Source of the DNA: Pseudomonadota bacterium
Lineage (GTDB): Bacteria; Pseudomonadota; Alphaproteobacteria; Rhizobiales; Hyphomicrobiaceae
Direction of reading: 5' to 3'
Assembly (NCBI GenBank): GCA_023423275.1
Contig: JAFAFW010000073.1
Coordinates: 1-47,607 of the forward strand
Length of the DNA stretch: 47,607 nt
Positions 18,601-26,220 of the stretch are shown here, piece after piece. Under the pieces are notes generated by a model. The model saw only the letters and a list, made by a program, of their open reading frames with translations. It made no database searches and was not told the origin of the DNA. The translations under genes were made by a program, and so were the position numbers. Within the stretch, counting starts at the first letter, position 1. Every line of letters starts with the position of its first letter.

Positions 18601-20906
18601 TCCTCGTCTACGAGGATCGCTTCGAATCCCGCTGTCTCACCCTCGCCGATCTGCATGTCCTTGAACTGCGGCCTGATACCGATCCGCGATATTTTCGCGT
18701 CGACGGGCAACGTCACCGAGCGCTCGATCGTACGTCCACCCGGCTCGCGCAGGCGCAACAGAACCTGAGCTTCCAGAGGCCGGGCCGTGCGCTCGATGGC
18801 TGGCAGCATCACCGCCAGCTCGGCCGCGCCCTGCGCGTCGGTGTTCGGCAATTCCTCCAGCGGCTTGCGGACCGGGTTGATCTCCTCATCCGCCAGTCCG
18901 AAGCGATAGCCGGGATAGGCCGCAACGTCCTTGGTCGACGGCTTCACGACGATGTCGCCTTCCAGCGCCAAGTCCGACGCTGGCGAGCCGTAGAGATAGC
19001 GGCTCGACAGTTTCAACGTTCCCTTCTCATCCGGGACCAGGGCGGCCGAAACCGGCTCGACTGTCATGTCGAGCCTCTCGGGAACGAAGTCCTCCACCAG
19101 GAACGCAACGCTCGCCAAGGCATCGCCCTTCGGGTCGGCATAAAGGCGCGTGCGCCACGTGCCGGTCATGGACGATGCGGCCAGTTTCAGCGTTGTCGTG
19201 CGCCCGCCGAGTTGATCCTCCGTCAACGCGATGCGCCGATGCTCGACGCCGTCGGGCCGGGTCACGATCAGTGTCATCGGCACACCCGACGCCTTGCCCG
19301 CGCGATCACGCACGAGTGCCGTCATGAACACGTCCTCACCCGGACGATAAACGCCGCGCTCCGTGAACAGATAGCCGTCCAGCGGGCCCGGGGGCGTGCG
19401 TCCCTTGACGCCGCGATCGGACAGATCGAACGCAGATGCCGTCAGATCAAGAAATGCGTAGTCGCCCGCCTTGCCCTCGGCCATCAGGATCGCCGGGGCC
19501 ATGCCACCTTCACCGCGCTTCAATCCGGCTTCGAAGTGCACGTAGCCGCGCGCATCCGACGTGCCCTGGCCCAGCACTTCATTATTCCGCGCCACGAGCT
19601 TCACGCGGGCGCCGGACATCGGCTCGGCCGTCGCCAGGGAGCGCACGAAGGCGTGGATGCCATCATCGCCGGTCAGTGTCGTCAGGCCCATGTCGGAGAC
19701 GATGAACCATTGCGTTGCGAGAGAGTCGTGCTCCTCACGCACGTTCACCGGCTTGGCGATCATCACATAGACGCCGGGATTCAGCTCCGGGATCGCATCG
19801 CCGACGGGCACCGCCGTCGTTACTTCCTCGTTGAGCCGCGTTGCCACGCTCATCTCGCCTGAATAGACGCGCGAGCCCGTACTGTCCTTGAGCTGGCTGA
19901 TGTCATAGGTGGAGAGCTGCCGCTGCAGGTCGCCGCTGTTCAGTGTCGATGCGAGATTGCGATCTCCGATGCGGTAGACCTCGACGCCGATTTTCCCGGT
20001 GTTGATCGTGACGACCGGAATACCGGACTGACCACGGCTCGGCAGAACATAGCTGCGGCCTGTGAAGCGCACACCCGGTGACCGGTCGCGGACGTAGATC
20101 GCAAGCTCTGCCGCTTTTTCCAGCGCCTCGCCGACATCCGATGGCAAACCGGCCCGCACCAGGACCTCGTAACGCTTCCCGTGCGCGACGCCTTCGAGGC
20201 AAAGCTGCTTGCCTTCGACTGTCAGGCCTTGAGCATCCTTGCCGTCGACGGCGATGAACGTGTTGAACTCCTGCCCGCGCTGCAGAGCTTCGGAGAACTG
20301 GATGCAGACGCGCGGCTGGGACGACTCCTGCTCGACCTTATAGTCGACCAGACGAAAGCCATGCTCGGTGCGCAGCGTGTTGTAGGTCTCGCGGATCTCA
20401 GGATTGTCGGCGAGTGCCAGGCTGATCTTGTAAGCCTCCAAGGCCGGACGCCAATACGACCGCCGCGTCAGCGCCTGACCGAGAACGGCCAGCGCACGGG
20501 ATTTCATATTCGGATCGCTGGCTCGCTCGTAGGCGCGATAGGCGGCGCCGCTGGCGTTCACCGGCAAGTCATAGCGCTCAGATGACTTTTTAGGATCCGG
20601 CGTGGTGGCCAACAGCGCAGTCGCCAGTTGCAGCCACGCTTCCGCATTATCCGGTTCGAGCACCAGCGCCATCGCCAACGCGCGCGCAGCTCCGCGCTGA
20701 TCGGAGGCGGCTGTGGCCTGCCGCGCCACGGATTGCAGTTCCGCCGCGCGGTGCGCACCCGGCTTGGCATTCGTCTTTATCCAGGTTTCAAAGCGCTGCG
20801 CATCGCGCGCAATGCCCGTGTGCGTGAATGTTTTGATCTGGGCCAGCACCGAGGCCGGCAACAAAAGAACGAGGGCGAGAAAGGCAATGCGGAGGGTTCT
20901 GGTCAT
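15657..20906 (-). CDS. Bacterial alpha-2-macroglobulin, thioester type
   Basis: A 1749-residue alpha-2-macroglobulin-like protein of the YfhM/ECAM group, a periplasmic protease trap thought to protect the cell when the envelope is breached. An N-terminal signal (MTRTLRIAFLALVLLLPASVLA) is followed by an added tetratricopeptide-like stretch (about residues 60-190), macroglobulin domains, the bait region, and the thioester GCAEQ with Cys near residue 1287, then the thioester domain and C-terminal receptor-like part. The ATG at 20906 is preferred to a TTG five codons upstream. It lacks the lipobox Cys found in E. coli YfhM, so it may be soluble. The pbpC gene follows after 6 bases, a conserved partnership that suggests joint action at damaged cell wall. 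Confidence 0.93.
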   Translation of the reverse strand: MTRTLRIAFLALVLLLPASVLAQIKTFTHTGIARDAQRFETWIKTNAKPGAHRAAELQSVARQATAASDQRGAARALAMALVLEPDNAEAWLQLATALLATTPDPKKSSERYDLPVNASGAAYRAYERASDPNMKSRALAVLGQALTRRSYWRPALEAYKISLALADNPEIRETYNTLRTEHGFRLVDYKVEQESSQPRVCIQFSEALQRGQEFNTFIAVDGKDAQGLTVEGKQLCLEGVAHGKRYEVLVRAGLPSDVGEALEKAAELAIYVRDRSPGVRFTGRSYVLPSRGQSGIPVVTINTGKIGVEVYRIGDRNLASTLNSGDLQRQLSTYDISQLKDSTGSRVYSGEMSVATRLNEEVTTAVPVGDAIPELNPGVYVMIAKPVNVREEHDSLATQWFIVSDMGLTTLTGDDGIHAFVRSLATAEPMSGARVKLVARNNEVLGQGTSDARGYVHFEAGLKRGEGGMAPAILMAEGKAGDYAFLDLTASAFDLSDRGVKGRTPPGPLDGYLFTERGVYRPGEDVFMTALVRDRAGKASGVPMTLIVTRPDGVEHRRIALTEDQLGGRTTTLKLAASSMTGTWRTRLYADPKGDALASVAFLVEDFVPERLDMTVEPVSAALVPDEKGTLKLSSRYLYGSPASDLALEGDIVVKPSTKDVAAYPGYRFGLADEEINPVRKPLEELPNTDAQGAAELAVMLPAIERTARPLEAQVLLRLREPGGRTIERSVTLPVDAKISRIGIRPQFKDMQIGEGETAGFEAILVDEDGKRATGKGFRWQLMRLDQRWQWYSRDGRWAYEPITITRKIADGVADFSADAPVKIAAKVDWGRYRLEVISDAPGGPASSVVFNAGWYADEGADSPEVLDVALDKPLYKSGDTAKLKVAARQAGKALVAVLGEGLLASQEVDLPAGGGEVAIPVKADWGPGAYVTAMMYRPMDEKAKRMPSRAIGVKWLPLDHSAKTLSVALTPEQKVRSGAMLAVPLKISGIAAGEEARVTVAAVDLGILNLTRYQAPAPESWFHAQRSLGTEIRDFYGRLIDGMRADRGSLRSGGDEGGVAMQGNPSVEATVALYSGIVKVQPDGTARVEFQMPEFNGTVRVMAVAWSADKVGHATTDVIVRDPVALIAAGPRFLTLGDEARLQLDVHNVEGPDGTFGVTVEQLAPTGGRATVAKRDVTLALNQRKAERFSVKPQDVGKFTYDIKVTNGSGMEVSRQLTFDVKPPAGDIRRVTVSKLAPSGGKLTLGADLLADLIPGRTKVSVSVGPIANLDVPGLLTQLDRYPYGCAEQTTSRAMPLLYANQLSVQSGLPRDGELKARIEAAIDRVFEMQDSSGAFGVWGPSGGDMWLTSYVTEFLTRAREQGFQMKQQAFTQALDRLQNFVSYAQDFEKGGEARAYALYVLARNGRAPIGELRYYADTRLERFSTPLAKAQIGAALAMLGDRERAERVFRTALGSEETDDNTRQDFGSKLRDNAALVTLASETRVLREDTSRLAGSLAEAYSSRAYTSTQEQAWMLLAARALAEESRDTALSVNGAAHKGNLNRTLTAAEVTERGLVIQNDSDAAVDAVISVIGAALTPEPPISRDFRIERSYYTLDGKPVDLQSAKGGKGQLRQTDRLVVVLKVEATTPGGRVMLVDHLPAGLEIENPRLLDSADLKSFTWLNTTVRPEHTEFRDDRFVAAFNLFGRANTDGDGNTAPASVTTVAYMVRAVTPGRFAHPAATVEDMYRPDRFARTAAGQLEVLARE

Positions 20907-21122
20907 GGCACATCCCAACAAGCGGACGTTTGCCGCCGGGCCCCTCCAAGAACACTTGGCTGAAGACTCGTGCGGTCAGGTCACACTTGATCAATTTGCG
21001 ATGACAGAACAGAGGCTGGCGGGTGCCGGCTATCCGGAAGTCGGGCCTATTGCGCCTCGTTGCCGGACATTACCGCCGAGGGATCACGCAGGCGCCCGCG
21101 CGGGGCGCCCGGCGAAGAGTTC

Positions 21123-21743
21123 TCAAGGCATCGGCCGGCGAGACGGGATCTTGGCCGCACGGTTCAGATCGAACTGCTCGAGCGATTGCGCCGGCAGCGG
21201 GTGATCCAGCTCGCACGCTCCTGTGCCCAGCCGCTCGAAGATCGGCTCGCAGGCTCCCCACAGGCGCTCGAAATAAATGGCGGAGCGCCGCGCCGTCTCT
21301 GCACAATCGCCGGCGAACAGCTCGCATGCGTCCCGGCTCGACGGCTCGCGGCGCATGCAGTCGCCGATCCAAGAGGTTGTCGGTCCAAGGACGAGTTGCT
21401 CATGAGCGTCGAGCAGTCTCAGATCGCGCGCCCAGCGGATCTGCAAACCCCAGTCTGAAACGCGACAGGCTTCGGCCACACGCGCCGTCTCGGTCGTGCC
21501 GAGATAGGCGAAGATCGCCCGCACCGTGAAGCCTTGCAGTCGGGCCTTGGAACCCATGGCCAGGACGGTCTTGGCGACCGGGCTTTCGGCGGAACGGGCA
21601 ATCAGAAGGCAGCTCGGAAACGGATCGGCTTCCACGACAGCCGCTGTCCGGGCGGCGAGATGGCCGACAATGAACTCCTTGAGCTTCGTCTCTTTCTCTT
21701 CGCGCTTCACGACGGCAAGACGAGGAACAGAGTTCTCGGACAT
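21123..21743 (-). CDS. Uncharacterised protein, 206 residues
   Basis: A soluble-looking protein without signal or membrane segments. It begins MSENSVPRLAVVKREEKETKLKE, a charged N-terminus, and contains a mixed alpha/beta stretch (CLLIARSAESPVAKTVLAMG, then FTVRAIFAYLG) followed by VLGPTTSWIGDCMRREPSSRDACE and a helical end. The pattern around CLLIARS and LGPTTSW loosely recalls Rossmann-like or phospholipase-D-like folds, but no catalytic motif is visible, so no function is assigned. The ATG at 21743 is preferred to the longer reading because AGAGGA lies just upstream. It stands alone, between the macroglobulin operon and a long gap. Confidence 0.7.
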   Translation of the reverse strand: MSENSVPRLAVVKREEKETKLKEFIVGHLAARTAAVVEADPFPSCLLIARSAESPVAKTVLAMGSKARLQGFTVRAIFAYLGTTETARVAEACRVSDWGLQIRWARDLRLLDAHEQLVLGPTTSWIGDCMRREPSSRDACELFAGDCAETARRSAIYFERLWGACEPIFERLGTGACELDHPLPAQSLEQFDLNRAAKIPSRRPMP

Positions 21744-22153
21744 GGGCAATCCTCTTTCGCGCACGCCTCGGCGGAGGCGCTGCTGCCTTTCGAGCGGTGG
21801 GCTGACGAGGTCAATTAAAGAGGGATGGCGGTTAAAGATTGATGAGCGCAAGGTCGATTGTGGATCAGTTTACGAGCGATCTCGCCGAAGCCGTTTTGCG
21901 GCCACCCGGATGCCACGGTTGGCGGGAGTGCCACGATGAGCGCGTCTCAATCAACGAGAGATTGGACGTCAGGAAGATCTCGCCAATACCGGTCGCTTCT
22001 GGAAGCTGCACTCCGACGCGCTGAGGTCTCGACCAAAGTCTGACGGCGCACACGCGTTAGCGTGCAGCCGCGATCATACGAGACAAAACTCGCGCTGTCA
22101 CAAAGCGGAAATGGAATGACGGTAGCTAGAGATGCCAACGCATCAATCAATGC

Positions 22154-22173
22154 GCCACCCTTGGTTGGGTGGC
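22154..22173 (-). terminator. Hairpin downstream of the 30-residue ORF
   Basis: A perfect 7-bp stem GCCACCC/GGGTGGC with a 6-base loop lies about 38 bases past the stop of the small minus-strand ORF. There is no T-run, so it is only a possible terminator. Confidence 0.3.
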
Positions 22174-22210
22174 TCGAGCATCACACATGACCCGCAAGAA
22201 TTCGGCGGGG

Positions 22211-22303
22211 CTACATGGTATGCATCAGTATAAATAGTCCGACGCCAATAACTGGCCCCAAAAGCGTGGCCAGAAGCATCACAATCAACGGCTTCGCCGT
22301 CAT
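22211..22303 (-). CDS. Possible 30-residue single-pass membrane peptide
   Basis: The frame starts MTAKPLIVML and continues as an almost unbroken hydrophobic helix (LLATLLGPVIGVGLFILM) ending HTM-stop. Such a pattern is unlikely in random high-G+C sequence. GGGG lies 8-11 bases upstream of the ATG, and a weak promoter-like pair (TTGAGG, 17 bases, TTAAGT) lies further up. A hairpin follows the stop. Small membrane peptides of this size often tune a larger membrane complex, but no partner is evident here. It could also be a chance frame; its conservation is unknown. Confidence 0.45.
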   Translation of the reverse strand: MTAKPLIVMLLATLLGPVIGVGLFILMHTM

Positions 22304-22422
22304 GACACAACCCCGCAACACTTACAACGCCGCCCGAAGGCAATCCCCTTCCTCGGGCTACTTAAAAGTGGTGAAATGCGTCCCTCAACGCACCACCACA
22401 CATTCTCAGGATACACCCAATT

Positions 22423-22456
22423 GCGAGATAATGCATCTGGAAATTGCATAGCTCGC
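22423..22456 (-). repeat. Imperfect inverted repeat upstream of the small ORF
   Basis: GCGAG (22423) pairs with CTCGC (22452) and ATGCA (22431) with TGCAT (22445), leaving a small internal bulge and a 9-base loop. It lies in the A+T-rich part of the gap and could be an operator, an RNA hairpin or the end of the upstream operon. Confidence 0.35.
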
Positions 22457-22600
22457 ATATATAGTTCTTAACGTGCCTTCGCATGCCGCTTCCGGGCTTT
22501 CTGCGCGCACGTAAGAACGCTCAATGAACGACGGAATTATTGAGCAGTTTTAATAAGATAGGGTTTCACTCTAGAATTGGACTTAGGTTCCTTCGAATTC

Positions 22601-22609
22601 TGTGGATAA
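22601..22609 (-). promoter_or_regulatory. Perfect DnaA box TTATCCACA
   Basis: The minus strand reads TTATCCACA exactly. A single box does not make an origin, and no replication genes are nearby. It may be a DnaA titration or regulatory site, or chance. Confidence 0.3.
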
Positions 22610-22653
22610 GTGAGACATCTGTCAACAGAATACTCCGGCCGGTCGGCGCAATC

Positions 22654-22670
22654 GTGACATTATTGTGACA
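22654..22670 (+). repeat. Direct repeat GTGACA, 11 bases apart
   Basis: GTGACA at 22654-22659 and 22665-22670 are one helical turn apart, directly beyond the stop codon of the HerA-like gene. This spacing suits a protein-binding site, but no regulator is identified. Confidence 0.25.
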
Positions 22671-22686
22671 CTTGGCCGTCGCGCCC

Positions 22687-25600
22687 TTATTTCAGATCGA
22701 AGAGAGGAAGCTGCTTCTGATCCTGCCCCTTCGTCTCATGGGCAAGCTGCTCGATCCGATCGAACGGCACCTGCTCGGCCATGATCAGAGAGCGCTGAGC
22801 CTTCAGTGACCGGACCAGCCCTTCCTGAACCAGATGGAACTCGCCGACCGTCTGTCCGGGAAGGACCGCAGCCGGATCCAATCCGCTTTCGCTCTGGAAC
22901 GCCGCTTTCAGTTTCCGCAGCGCCGTATCCTCACGCACGCGACCGATGAACCACGATGTGATCTGATCGCGGCTCTTGTAGTCGAGGTCGCCCGGCGACT
23001 GGGTTGCCAGCATCAGCCCTAGACCGGCCGATCGCGCGCGCTTCAGCAGGCTCTGCAACGGCTCCGCCGTAGCCGGCTTAGCGTTCGCAGGGATGTAGAG
23101 ATCCGCCTCGTCGAACATGACGACGGCTTGCAGTTCATCGTTCGGATTGCGCTGACAGAAACGTAGCGCTTCCGAAAGGAACTGGGAGACCCAGAAAAGG
23201 ATGTTCTCGTTGTCACCAAGAAAGCCGGTGTAGATCACGGACAGGCGCGTCCGGCCAGGCCGGGCGAATGGCCCAATTCCGAGAAGCGACTCCATGCGTA
23301 GATTCTCGCCACCGCCCTCGAACAACGCCGAATTGCGATGCCGCAAGCTGTCGAGCTGAGCGACGAGATCGCGGCGGATCTTGCCCGACGGGTCCATCCG
23401 CTGCGTGAGATCGGTCAGCTCCGGATCTTCATCCTCCAGCAGATAAATGAGATCGCCTAGCGTGACTTCCGTCCGCGAGCGGCTACCCAGAATCTTTAGC
23501 GCGACCGACAACGTGCCGGACTGTTTCTGATGGGTGGCCGAGTTCTTGAGATGCAGCATGTCGCCCAGCGCCGCCGCCGACAGATTGGCGAGAAGCTGCT
23601 GCTCGTGCTCGGGAAGCTCGCTGATGCCCGTCGGCAGCAGCGTGATGGAGATCGGGCGGCCGGACGAGCGTCCCGGCGTGTAAACGGCAACGTCGATGGC
23701 ATCGGCCAGCTTCTCGCGCTCGCCGCGCCGCTCATGGATTTCCGTATCGTTGGAGCGCCAGACATCCGGGTTGGCGTAGCTGCAAAGATCGCCCTTGCGG
23801 TCGATCAACACCGCCGGAATGCCGCGAAGCAGAAGCTGCTCGATCAGGCTCAGCGCCAGGGTCGTCTTACCGGAGCCTGATCCGCCGAGCACAGCCGCGT
23901 GCCGCTTCAGCACGTCCCTGTTGAGCGTCACCGCCTTTGCGCGTGCGCCGACTTCGCGGCCGGCGTAGATGCTGCGCGCGTTATCGCCGCCCTCGTCGAG
24001 AATGACCGACAGCGGCAGTTCATCGTCATTGGCCGGCAGAGGCTCCGGCGTACTGGACGATCCCCAGCCGATCCAGTCGGCCCATCGTGTACGGGGAGAC
24101 TTGTCGGGCTCCGCGAGACCTGGAGCCGGCGGTAGCGGCACGAGCGGCGATGCGCCATCGGGCGACAACACCTCACCGGACAGGATTTCCGGCTGTTCGG
24201 GCGTCGCCGTCAATTCGTCAACTGGCAATCCCGGGGCAGGCGCCGGCGCGACCGCTTGCGGGCGCGGCTCAGCCTTCACAATCGGCCGCCCCATAAGATC
24301 GAGCCGCAGCATCTGGACGACCGGAATGAGACTGGACAGCAGCTTCGCCTGCTCGAACCAGCGTTTGAACCCTGGGTCGTACCGGTGATGGGTATGAAAC
24401 TCGCGCACCATCATCATCCGCTCCCAATCCGGGATCGGGACCAGAACGGAGCGTCCGCCGCCATCGCGGAATTTCCGGAACGCCTGCGCCGTCTGGTTCT
24501 TCTTGTTCGGCGGGAAGTCGCTGGCGCGTAGCATGAAACAGGCCCGGCCGCTCATCTGGCCCAGCACTTTATCGAGTTGCCGCTTCAAGCCGCCGCCCTG
24601 GGTCGGCCGGTTGCAGAGAAACACGCGCGCCTCGAAGCTGTGGCCCGCGCCCTGCCCCGACGCGTGACGGACCGTGATGTCGATGGCGGGCAGATCGTCC
24701 GCGATCTCGAGGCGCTTCACATCGAGATGGATGGCGTTGCCCCACTCATCCTTGGCGAGGCCGAGCGTCGCAACCAGGACGTCCATCAACTCCTGATCAT
24801 GGGATGGCATCTCCGCTTCGGAAGCTTGCGAGAACCGGTTCCACATATCGCGGAAATCAAGGTCGGAGACCGGCTCGCTCGCCGGCTCGTCGTTGTTCGG
24901 CGCGAAACCCAAAGCCGCCGCGAGCGTGGAAATGAAGCCCGCGTTGGCGTCCGATTGCCCAGCCGCCTCGTCTTCGGGCTCGTCGGCGCCGCCCGCTTGC
25001 TGTGCCCGCAACCGGCCTTGCGCGTGCTCAAGCAGACGGCGTGTCGACAGGCCGCCGAATTCCTCGAAGAACTGCGGACCGAAGAACGCCGACGCGTCCG
25101 GGAAGCTCAGTCCGCCCGCGTTCGTCTCCGCCTCATGTTCCAGGCGCTTGGCGATGATCAGGCGGGCCTCCTCGGGCGACCGCGATTCGAGCAGCGCCAC
25201 CGGACCGGACTTCTCGATGCGGTCGATATAGGACTGCGCGAGGACGCCGCGCACCTGACCGTAGAAGTCCTCCAGGCAGGAGATCAGCACGATCGACGTC
25301 GGCAGGCGATTGGCGACCTGGATCAGATCGCGCACGGCTTTCTGGAAGCGTTCCTCCGCGTCCTCGAAGAAGCGAAGATCCTCGACCTGATCGATGCAGA
25401 ACACGAGCGCGGCCCGATCGACGGTCCACATGATCCGGCCCATCGCCTCGATGATCTCGAACGCACGGCCATCACCCGTGTTCGGATCGAGCGCCGCGAC
25501 CGCAGTTTGAGATAGCTCATTGAGCGAGCGGCCGTAGAGATATTGGCGGACACGCTGATCGATGCGCGGATCGTTGCGCTGCAGATAAAGCAGAGCACGC

Positions 25601-26205
25601 ACAACGTTGATGTCGAGTTCCTGATCCACGAAAGCCGGACTGGCGACAACATCGTCCGCGAGTTGGACGATGAACCGTGCCAGCTTCTGCTCGTCGAGCG
25701 TGGCCTCGCGCAGACGCTTGATTTCATCGGCCGGCAACACATCCGCCGTATCGAGCAGTTGGCGCGTCAGCCGCGCCAGCGCGCTTTCACCGCCTTCGTC
25801 CGGATTGTACGGCTTCTCCAGCGAGTTGATCAACCGCCTGAGGTAGTAATCAGCATAGCTCGCGACGTCGGGCGTCATCTGAGCATAGCCGAAATAGGCC
25901 TTGCCCTTACGATGCGCGCCGGTCCTCAGCGCCCGCAGCAGATGTGTCTTCCCGGCTCCCGACTGGCCATGAAACAGGAGGATGCGAGCCTGCGTATTGG
26001 AGCCGCGGCCCGCCGTGATGGCCTCCAGCAGATCATGAAACTTCTGCCGCGCCTTCTTATGCACCTGCTCGACATCGACCGGGTCGGCACGCCAGATGTC
26101 GTCCTCCCAGGTGATGGAGTGCTCAAACGCCGCCGCCAGTCCATCGACGGACGGCGCGGCTTGCGCATTCGGCTGCGTATTCAATCTATCCCCCGACGCG
26201 GGCAA
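22687..26205 (-). CDS. Double P-loop ATPase: AAA domain fused to a HerA-like translocase domain
   Basis: A 1172-residue protein with two ATPase modules. The first has Walker A GQSGAGKT (residues 80-87) and a Walker B-like ALVFCIDQVEDL near 270, in the style of AAA/STAND ATPases. A middle part (about 430-690) is unassigned, followed by a Pro-rich linker. The second has Walker A GGSGSGKTT (Lys near 780), Walker B AVVMFDEADLY, the ATQSPGDLD motif and a following GRVRED, as in HerA/DUF87 DNA-pumping ATPases. It has no signal or membrane segment. It starts with TTG, with AAGGAG 8 bases upstream, and lies 15 bases after the winged-helix gene, so the pair is an operon. HerA-type ATPases with unknown partners are common in DNA repair and phage defence, but no nuclease is visible here. 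Confidence 0.85.
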   Translation of the reverse strand: MPASGDRLNTQPNAQAAPSVDGLAAAFEHSITWEDDIWRADPVDVEQVHKKARQKFHDLLEAITAGRGSNTQARILLFHGQSGAGKTHLLRALRTGAHRKGKAYFGYAQMTPDVASYADYYLRRLINSLEKPYNPDEGGESALARLTRQLLDTADVLPADEIKRLREATLDEQKLARFIVQLADDVVASPAFVDQELDINVVRALLYLQRNDPRIDQRVRQYLYGRSLNELSQTAVAALDPNTGDGRAFEIIEAMGRIMWTVDRAALVFCIDQVEDLRFFEDAEERFQKAVRDLIQVANRLPTSIVLISCLEDFYGQVRGVLAQSYIDRIEKSGPVALLESRSPEEARLIIAKRLEHEAETNAGGLSFPDASAFFGPQFFEEFGGLSTRRLLEHAQGRLRAQQAGGADEPEDEAAGQSDANAGFISTLAAALGFAPNNDEPASEPVSDLDFRDMWNRFSQASEAEMPSHDQELMDVLVATLGLAKDEWGNAIHLDVKRLEIADDLPAIDITVRHASGQGAGHSFEARVFLCNRPTQGGGLKRQLDKVLGQMSGRACFMLRASDFPPNKKNQTAQAFRKFRDGGGRSVLVPIPDWERMMMVREFHTHHRYDPGFKRWFEQAKLLSSLIPVVQMLRLDLMGRPIVKAEPRPQAVAPAPAPGLPVDELTATPEQPEILSGEVLSPDGASPLVPLPPAPGLAEPDKSPRTRWADWIGWGSSSTPEPLPANDDELPLSVILDEGGDNARSIYAGREVGARAKAVTLNRDVLKRHAAVLGGSGSGKTTLALSLIEQLLLRGIPAVLIDRKGDLCSYANPDVWRSNDTEIHERRGEREKLADAIDVAVYTPGRSSGRPISITLLPTGISELPEHEQQLLANLSAAALGDMLHLKNSATHQKQSGTLSVALKILGSRSRTEVTLGDLIYLLEDEDPELTDLTQRMDPSGKIRRDLVAQLDSLRHRNSALFEGGGENLRMESLLGIGPFARPGRTRLSVIYTGFLGDNENILFWVSQFLSEALRFCQRNPNDELQAVVMFDEADLYIPANAKPATAEPLQSLLKRARSAGLGLMLATQSPGDLDYKSRDQITSWFIGRVREDTALRKLKAAFQSESGLDPAAVLPGQTVGEFHLVQEGLVRSLKAQRSLIMAEQVPFDRIEQLAHETKGQDQKQLPLFDLK

Positions 26206-26220
26206 ACGCGACGCTCCTTC

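Larger units (their letters stand above)
21744..22686. other. Gap of about 0.94 kb without a large gene
   Basis: This region is A+T-richer than its surroundings, most of all at 22380-22640. It holds a possible 30-residue membrane peptide at 22211-22303 on the minus strand, hairpins at 22154-22173 and 22423-22456, one perfect DnaA box at 22601-22609 and a GTGACA direct repeat at 22654-22670. A 60-codon plus-strand frame from 21842 begins MSARSIVDQFTSDLAEAV, but it lacks a clear ribosome site and recognisable features. Confidence 0.6.

Noticed and set aside
22601..22609. The idea that the gap at 22.4-22.7 kb is a replication origin
   Set aside because: Only one perfect DnaA box and no replication, partition or hemE-type genes nearby.
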